Positions 56,860-64,000 of a stretch of DNA of 64,000 nt are shown here, one piece after another. Every line of letters starts with the position of its first letter. Within the stretch, counting starts at the first letter, position 1. The notes beneath the pieces were generated by a model, which searched no databases, was not told where the DNA came from, and worked only from the letters and a program-made list of their open reading frames with translations. Source of the stretch: Gnetum montanum (Eukaryota; Streptophyta; Gnetopsida; Gnetales; Gnetaceae); assembly GCA_015680685.1 (NCBI GenBank), contig MNCI01000811.1, positions 563,617 through 627,616 of the forward strand. The letters are read 5' to 3'. A program made the translations under genes and the position numbers.

Positions 56860-58470
56860 CAACTAAGAGCTTGACTTGAACCTACATTGATAGCATAGAT
56901 ATATTAGAGCAAGTCCATCACCAACTTCCAATCTTGACATAAAAAATATTAACTGGGAAAAGTTGGAAATCCTTGACAAGTTCAAGAAAAAGCCCCTTGA
57001 GTTAAAACCACTACCCATTGGTATGGAGTATACATTTCTTAAAAATGAAAAATTGGTAATCATTAACGCTAAGCTCGCTCCTCAACAAAAAGAAAGACTG
57101 TTGAAAATGGTAAACAAATGGTTAAAAGCCTTTGCTGAGTCATATCACAAATTAATCAGAATAGATCCTAGGATATGCCAACATAGAATTTATGCTGATC
57201 CCTCCATGAAACCTCAATGACAACCACAGAGGCGATTGAACCCAAAGCTTATGCAAGTGGTTAAAGAAGAAATTGAACAAATTCTCAAAGCTAGGTTCAT
57301 CTATCCCATTTTTGATAGTGAATGGGTTAGTCTATTAGTCATTGTACCCAAAAAGAGAGGTAAATTAAGGGTGTGTAGAATTTAGGCTACTAAACATGGC
57401 AACATTTAAAGATCACTTCCCATTGCCATTCATTGACCAAGTCTTAGATACCATTGCAGGGCATTGCTACTATAGTTTTCTGGATGGCTACAGTGGATAT
57501 AATCAAATTTAAATAGCACTAGAAGACCAAGCCAAGACTACATTCACAAGTCCTTGGGGGACATTTACATATAAGCAGATGTCGTTTGGCTTGTGCAATG
57601 CCCTAACAACGTTTCAAAATTTGGTTCTAAGTATCTTTCAACAACAAATAGGAAATGGTGTGAAGGTATTTATGGATGATTTCTCCACCTATGGAGTGGA
57701 CTTTGAACAAGCACTAGACCGATTAAAGAAAGTACTAAAATAATGTGTGGAAACCAACTTAAGGCTCAATTGGAAAAAAAGCGATTTAATGGTCCAAGAA
57801 GGCATTGTATTAGGGAACAAGATTTCACAAATAGGGATAGAAGTAAATCCTAAAAAGATTAAGGTCATCCAAGAAATCACTCGGCAACCTGAAACTATAA
57901 AAGACATATGATCATTCCTTGGACATAATAGCTATTATAGATGCTTCATTGAGAACTTTTCAAGGATTACGAAACCTTTGGTAGAACTAACGAAGAAGGA
58001 TATACCTTTTGAATGGACCAAGGAATGTGAGCTAGCCTTCCAAACCTTAAAATAGAAGCTTGTAGAAATGCCTATTCTACAAGCTCCTGATTGGTCCAAA
58101 TCATTCCACATAATGATTGACATGTCCAACTTTGCCATAGGAGTTGTACTTACATAGTTAGATGACCAAAAATGTCCTTATTACATCCATTGTGTAAGTC
58201 GAAGTATCATTGGTGCACAACTCAATAACACCACAATGGAAAAAGAGTTAATGCCTATGGTGTTTGTACTAGAAAAATTTAGGCACTATGTATTGGGCTA
58301 TAAGATATTTGTACATATGGATCATACTGCAATTCAGTTCCTAATGAATAAACCAAAGGTGAGCCCTCGCATCATACGATGGCCGGTAATCTTACAAGAG
58401 TTCGATCTTATGATGATCAATCGTAAAGGCACTAAGAATGTTGTTGCTGATCATTTATCTCAGTTGTGAT
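56860..58470 (+). pseudogene. E4 reverse transcriptase and RNase H
   Basis: The linker (GMEYTFLKNEKLVIINAKL, 56963-57220) is followed by RFIYPIFDSEWVSLLVIVPKK. After a frame change near 57375 come HFPLPFIDQVLDTIAGH, FLDGYSGYNQI, SFGLCNALTTFQ, VFMDDFSTYG (57668-57697, FMDD catalytic pair) and [26 protein letters not shown] starts the connection, then RNase H: IMIDMSNFAIGVVL, MEKELMPMVFVLEKFRHYVLG, VVADHLSQL. About eight stops and one frame change. FMDDFS with LNWKKSDLMVQEGIVL is Athila-like. Confidence 0.9.
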
Positions 58471-58699
58471 GGGACAACAAAGAGGATAAATATTCAATTT
58501 TTGATCATTTCTCTAATGAACCCCTCTTTGCAGGTGTGATAAACAATTAGTTACCCACTAATATAAATTGGTATAGTAGCATTCTCACTTTTCTACTTAC
58601 ACAAGAAACATCACAAGGGTTAGACGTTAAAAAGAAACAATAGTTTCTTCACCGAGCCAAATATTTCATGGAAATCAACAGACATCTTTATAAGGTATG

Positions 58700-59916
58700 T
58701 CTCAATGGATTTGTTCAATGGTTTTTTCTTGATGTAGATTAATTGTGAGTTCTCCAAGATGATCATGAGGGTCCTTGTGGGGGTCATTATGTAGGGAGAT
58801 GAGCAACCATAAAAATCTTGCTTGCAAGATATTATTGGCCTACATTGTTTTGAGATGCTCATCATTTCATCTAATCTTGTGAGTGTTGCCAACGTGATGG
58901 GGGAATGACTACTAGAATGGAGGGTCTGCAACAATGGATTCAACCTTTAGAACCCTTCAACATATAGGGAATTGATTTTATGGGGCCTATTACACCGATG
59001 TCTAATGGAAAAGCCTACATTGTTGTTGTTGTTGACTATTTTACCAAGTGGGCAGAAGTAGCCACTATTACGGACTGTACATCATCTACCACTGCACGAT
59101 TTGTTCAACAACAAATCATAAACATGTTTGGCATTCCTCATGCACTTATTTATGACAATGGTACACATTTTATAGGTTTGACTTTTTGAAAGTTAATGCA
59201 ATGCTTAGGAGTTGAGCACAAATTGATTACACCATATCATCCTCAAGAGAATGGTCAAGACGAGGTCACCAATAGGGAGATCACAAAAATGTTGACATGA
59301 ACCATTAGAAAGTATAGGCGAGACTGGAGCACCAAACTGAATGATGCTTTCTAGGCATACCGCTCTACATGGAAACTCCCTATAGGCTACTCTCCTTATG
59401 AGGTAGTGTATGGTAAACTTCTAATGCTTCTTATTCAAGATAAGATTCGTACACTATCCACGACATGTGACCTTAACCTTGACCTCATTCTAGCACAAAA
59501 AGAACAATTAATGAACCTTAACTTGCTAGATGAGAATCGACTAGCCACCTTATCATCCAATGAACTGCACAAGGCCTTTAACAAATAACGTTATGACCTA
59601 AGGATTAGAAAAGTCAAATACCAACTGGGAGATAAGATTCTTTATTAGAACCCCACACATGCACCATAACGAACTAAATTTCAAACACTATGGGAAGGAC
59701 CTTATATCATTCATGAAAATTTTCCTTTAGGGACCATGATGATCTACAAAACTAAAAGCCTAGATAAGAAGTTATTGGTCAACATACAGCAAACCAAACC
59801 CTTCCATGAGCCTAAAATAGCTAGTACTAATACTACCTTTGTTGGTGGACAACCTTGCTCATTGTATCAGATCTCTTCCTTCCAATTCAGTCATAGGGGA
59901 GATGGCCACCAATGCT
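58700..59916 (+). pseudogene. E4 integrase and pol tail
   Basis: Zinc-binding end: HEGPCGGHYVGR and CECCQRDGG. Core: IDFMGPITPMSNG (Asp), IYDNGTHFIG (Asp), NGQDEVTNRE (Glu), so the D-D-E set is complete. Then YSPYEVVYGK, RVRKVKYQLGD-like sequence, KFQTLWEGPYIIHE and a tail ending SHRGDGHQC. About eight stops. The tail after the integrase C-terminus is conserved in E1 and E2. It would insert the cDNA into chromosomal DNA. Confidence 0.9.
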
Positions 59917-61820
59917 AACCATTCTAAGCCCTCGGTTCCTTTGCCTTTTTTGTTTTACATATTTTTTTTTACACATTGTTCATCTTTACTTATTTTTGTT
60001 TTACACCATTGTTAACATTTTTACTTTTTCTTTGTTTGATTTATTCTTATTCATCACATAATAAGTGCTCATGATGGTGGGTTGTATTATAATAAGTGTT
60101 AATTATTAACGTTTGGTTTTTACCTTTGAATTTCAATGTTGATGCTAAGATATGGTTTCTTTGGATAAACCAGGCAATGAGTCCACACTACCCAATTATT
60201 AATGCAACTCTATGGTCTCCTTTTTTTTGGAAATGTACTATTCCTTTTCTAAGAAAACTTATTAATGAATCAGTGCCTTAGTACTTTTTGAACCAAGGAA
60301 AGATTGAAATGGATGGAAAAAGGTGTGACCTCAATGGGATTTGATGCATTTGTGTTGGCTATTCTCTTGGGTACTTGGATGTTTTTCATATGTTTTCTGC
60401 CATCTTTCTCTTGACCAAATATCAGGGAGTTGACTAAATCAAATAAGTCTTTGCACGGTTTGGTTCTTACATTCATAAATGAATAAAAAAAACTGGTGAG
60501 AATTCAAAGCACACACATTAGACATAATAAAGAAACATGGACTACAAGAATTGGTTATGGCATTAGAAAGACATGTTAACTATGCTTGAAGGTTCCCTCT
60601 AACTAAGGCCCTTTCTCAATTCCTTCTTCTTCTCTTGTTGGGATAGTGGTGGCTTTGTGGATGCATTCTTGTTACTTTGGAAGGATGGGTTGGTCAACTG
60701 TGTTGATGCGAGGTCACTGGATGTGGATAGTTGAATCTAGATTTGGACAGAATTTTATTAAGTTACCTTAACCACATATTACACACAGGACTTTACAGAA
60801 CCTAAATTCTTGGGATTCCATTTCATTCTCTCCTCTCTTTCTATATTGCTTTCCACATTCCACCTCATTGCTAGTTTTATGATGAGTCTATATCTTGGTT
60901 GATGCATTATTAGTCTTTGGTAAAATGCTTGTGCATAAGTTCTTAACCATTATTTCCATATGTCATTCCGAGAGCCCACAGAATCTTTGGTTTGTAGCTT
61001 TTTTAGGGCATTTAGGGCATGAGCCTGCTTTGGGGAGGACCCACTGGCATTCCTTGTTGATGTAATCGTTAAGCTCATTCCATTTAACATTTCTTGCAAT
61101 CAACTATTTCTCATTCACCCCATCAATGACATCCATTTTTACCTTTGTTTTATTGGCTTCACCATTGTTATTTCTCTTATCCTTCTTATTCTTTAAATTT
61201 TTCCACCCTATTGCTATCAGAGGTTTACTCTTAGTCATGGGGGCCCTGTCCCAAATTTTTCCATTCCATAATTATGTTACCCCTACACCTTGGATAGTTA
61301 TTAGTCATAAACCTCTAATCTAGTATCTACCATACCCACAACCTAGCCAATGTGCTTTATATCGAGGCAAGGTATCAGTTACATTAGGTTTTATCTACCC
61401 TTGCTAATCTGTGAATGTGTTGTGTGTGCATATGGTGATTACATGAATAATGGAGTGGGATAAGAGGGAGCACGCAGGATGGACTAGAGTGTTTATGGAA
61501 GGAAAAAGTTTGGACATGTGGCAATGGATGAACAACGGTGTTCACAATTTCAACATCGATAGAAACATGCCTCATTCTCTCTCTCTCTCTCTATCTCTCT
61601 CTCTTCAAGTTGTTGAATGAGGTTCTAGATGTCATCTATGTACAGTGTTTAGCACAATGGGCATGAACACCAATGCTGTAATATATTTGTCAATCCATTC
61701 CATGGACACTCTGAGTCTATCATCCCATGTCATCGTCAATTGTCATTCAGTCAATAATCCCATACATTCCCAATATTTTGTAAGAACTTGAGGACGAGTT
61801 TTCATTCAGTCATGGGGATA
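59917..61820 (+). other. E4 3' region between pol and LTR
   Basis: No supportable ORF. A Phe/Leu/Tyr-rich stretch directly after pol (59940-60060) and a hydrophobic open stretch at 61126-61323 are possible traces of the env-like ORF that Athila elements can carry, but both are low-complexity. The block at 61009-61060 (GGGCATGAGCC, TTTGGGGAGGACCCA) is conserved with E1 and E3. A (CT)n run is at 61577-61604. The last bases, CATGGGGATA, act as a weak polypurine tract. Confidence 0.6.
61577..61604. repeat. (CT)n microsatellite
   Basis: About 13 CT dinucleotides with one CTAT interruption, inside the E4 3' region. Confidence 0.8.
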
Positions 61821-62636
61821 TGATAAGCTGCAATATTAGGGCCATGATATTGGACCCTACCAAGCGATCTCAAACATTCAATATCAAGACCTGTCTTGTT
61901 GCCTATAAATAAGAGGCAGGCACACTTGGTTTGGCAGTTAATTCTTAGTCCCTTACTCAAACTCTTGCAATTTATCCCTCTTAGAGTTAGAATTATTTCT
62001 AAGTGCTTGCAGTAGGAGTCATAAAGTGAATGGATCTTTACTTGAGCATTGTATACCTGAGCATACCTTGTGTCCAGAAATAAAGATAAACTTTGTGATA
62101 AACCTTGCAGCATTCAGAATAGCTTATCTCTCACCCTTAATTCTATTTATAGTTCTTTAATGATTCCATTACTTAATTAATGTTTCTTTTATTGATTAAT
62201 TAATTTTCACAAGTAAGCACACTTAGTACGACCACTTTGAGCATGCGTGGAACACTTGGCAACCCATTAACGATTAGCGTTTGGTAATCCCAGTAGTGTT
62301 GCACTTGTTCAAGATGTATACGGAAGTGGGAATGGATGTTGGTGTTAGAACTAGTTAGGACATAGCTGACTAGTTAATTTAAATTAGTTATTCAATTAAT
62401 TCAGTTCTTCCCTATTTAGCACTAGGACATAAAACATAAAAAGCATAAAAATCATATACCTCAAGTTTACTTAACCATACAATCATGCCATATGAGTAAG
62501 CTTGGGAAGACAATGATCGCCTAACCCATCCTTGTTCTATGAAGGTGCATAAGCACTTAGTCCTTGGAGTTCGAATGGATCATGCATAACACTCGTATTC
62601 ATATGGTTGAGCATAGGGGTACCTCGCCACTCATCA
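61821..62636 (+). repeat. E4 3' LTR
   Basis: Starts TGATAAGCTG (one change from TGATGAG), ends CCACTCATCA, then CAAGG. TATAAATA at 61904-61911. About 29 bp shorter than the 5' LTR because of a U3 difference. Confidence 0.92.
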
Positions 62637-62641
62637 CAAGG

Positions 62642-63095
62642 TACTTACTAGGAATTTTGCAAAGTGTTATGTGTTCCATGTCACTTTGTTCTTTGGTAAG
62701 AAGTATTTATTTAAAGGTTATGTACTATGTTTATCATGTCATCTAGATGGTTAGGAGGTTTACAAGAAATGTGCAAGAAAAAAATTGAAACTTTAGAAAA
62801 TAATATGCACATCCATGCATGTGCACAAAATAGTAGGTTGTTTAGCATATTTATTTCCTTGAGGTGGTGTCATGTAGAGAAAGTTGATTCCATTTTTTGG
62901 TTGAGTGGTTTTATAGGCATTAAGAATAGGGGAAATTAATGTTTCCATTAATGAGCCATATTAGTAAGTGGAGTAGTGGCCTCTTTAATTGCCCACTCCC
63001 TCATATTGTATAAATATATCCTTCTTTGTTACTTGAATTAAAGAGAAATGCATCTACATTTGCTAATTTTATATGTGTTTGGTTAATTTCATTGT
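62642..63095. other. Spacer right of E4
   Basis: AT-rich, no gene seen. A TATA-like TATAAATATA at 63009 precedes an unassigned repeat-like stretch. Confidence 0.45.
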
Positions 63096-63972
63096 TGATG
63101 AACCATTAATAAGAAAGATTGCATCAATGCATGCTCATCAACATATCCTCATTGATACATGCTATGATGTGTTAACGCAAGTACATCGATGCTAATGTAG
63201 TCATTGCCTATATAAATGCGTACACCCCTCACATTTATGGCACCATTTAGTTATAGCCTTAACCAAATTCTTATAGTTTTCTTTTGCAAAAGCTAAAACA
63301 TTTTTCATTTGAGTGTCCATAGTATGGATTTAGGAGATTGTATAACATTTTATTCAAGTGCATATGTATCTAGACACATTTGCATGGATGATAATAAAAT
63401 CCAGGTTTCCTCTATTCATTGCAGCACTTAGACTAGCATAATTCTACCTTTTTGCAAATTACTTTACTTGAAATTTACTTTCCTATGTTGGATTAAATAA
63501 TATTATAGTTCATAAGAAGTTTGAGTATGACCACTTTAAGCATAACATATTAATGCTTGGTAATCCCAACAGTGGATACTTGATGCATCCAATAGTATAC
63601 ACTTGGTAACCTAGTGACATTAGTATAGGTTTAAGATATGTATAGTAAGTGGGAACAAATAATCTACATTAGGATAGTTAGTTAATGAAGTAATTAATTA
63701 GTTAGTTAATTTAAGCATTAAATCTTGATTCATCTAATCATTTAGTAAGAAAGAGAAAAATAATAAAAATATGACAATGAATATCTTACACCTTAAGCAC
63801 ACTTAATGGCATGCATTGATTAACACAAGTATGAATTGGAAAAAAAATTATAACTACATAATTCACTATTTAGGAATATCAACCACTTAGGTAAATAAGT
63901 CCACAAAATTTGATCAGATAGAACTCTTGTGATTTGTATGGTTGGATATGAGGATCACTTGTTGCTTAGTGA
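63096..63972 (+). repeat. Diverged LTR of the E1-E4 group
   Basis: It starts TGATGAACCA. It holds TATATAAATG (63211-63220), then the same run of landmarks as the other LTRs: AGCACTTAGACTAGCATAAT, GACCACTTTAAGCAT, GCTTGGTAATCCCA, TAGTAAGTGGGAA, and GTATGGTTGGATATGAGGA near the end. The right end is decayed. No clear primer binding site follows, so it may be a solo LTR or one interrupted at its end. Confidence 0.6.
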
Positions 63973-64000
63973 TGAGACGCAACTTGCACTGGGCCGCGAT
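63970..64000 (+). repeat. Possible start of a further LTR, cut by the window edge
   Basis: TGATGAG at 63970 followed by GGGCCGCGAT recalls the start of E4's 5' LTR (TGATGAG...GGGCTGCGATAT). Only 31 bases are visible. Confidence 0.35.

Larger units (their letters stand above)
52721..62636 (+). mobile_element. E4: full-length Athila-like Ty3/gypsy retrotransposon, decayed
   Basis: A 9.9 kb element with LTRs of 845 and 816 bp, TSD CAAGG, primer binding site, gag, protease, RT, RNase H, integrase and a 1.9 kb 3' region, all on the plus strand. It serves as the reference for the deleted copies E1 and E2 and for gag-only E3. All domains carry stops or frame changes, but integrase keeps its three acidic residues. 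Confidence 0.93.

Noticed and set aside
61126-61323. Hydrophobic ORF in the E4 3' region as an env-like gene
   Set aside because: Only 65 codons, low complexity, no counterpart kept in E1 at the same place, and no glycoprotein features. Kept only as a remark.
1-64000. Search for tRNA, rRNA, CRISPR arrays, bacterial operons or organellar DNA
   Set aside because: None seen by eye. The tandem repeats lack spacer structure, and all recognised coding belongs to plant retroelements, the FRA10AC1 relic and the antisense genes.

Overview
The window is gene-poor, repeat-dense plant nuclear DNA. It has multi-kilobase nested LTR retrotransposons, AT-rich spacers, decayed coding sequence full of in-frame stops, and a 900-base assembly gap (32971-33870). 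The size and nesting of the elements, and the mix of Athila-like and Tat/Ogre-like Ty3/gypsy with Ty1/copia, suggest a large-genome seed plant, possibly a gymnosperm. That placement is inference. I see no bacterial-type operons, tRNA, rRNA or CRISPR, and no intact host gene.

Layout. E1 is an Athila-like gypsy element on the minus strand. It occupies 1-5308 and 22655-24963; its 3' LTR lies just left of the window. E5, a 17.3 kb Tat/Ogre-like gypsy element on the plus strand (5309-22654), is inserted in E1's gag, with 1.5 kb LTRs and target-site duplication AGAAC. E1 itself cuts a remnant resembling plant transposon-associated ORFs (24964-25545). An AT-rich spacer follows to about 31.35 kb, with a G-quadruplex motif and one candidate host exon. 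E6, a Ty1/copia element on the minus strand, is split by E2 (32443-39660, Athila-like, minus, TSD CACCT) into 31600-32442 and 39661-42639. Next is a decayed FRA10AC1-family gene (42956-44623, minus). E3 (45231-51264, plus) is a gag-only relative of the Athila-like group. E4 (52721-62636, plus, TSD CAAGG) is its full-length, stop-riddled reference copy. A diverged LTR of the same group (63096-63972) ends the window.

The Athila-like elements E1-E4 share 7-bp inverted LTR ends (TGATGAG/CTCATCA), a TGGCACC-type primer binding site, the same gag and, where pol survives, an FMDD reverse transcriptase. E4 keeps gag-pro-RT-RNase H-integrase. E1 lost about 1.5 kb (RNase H and most of integrase), E2 lost about 2.8 kb (all of RT to integrase), and E3 has no pol at all. 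These look like non-autonomous derivatives that would depend on enzymes supplied by copies like E4.

The most unusual content is inside E5. Between its protease and reverse transcriptase lies about 5.5 kb holding two antisense, multi-exon gene relics. The longer one (13899-11071) has five exons with four canonical GT-AG introns, consistent phase throughout, about 794 codons and only point-mutation stops. Units of the same degenerate tandem repeat occur at both edges of this segment and in an array downstream of the integrase.
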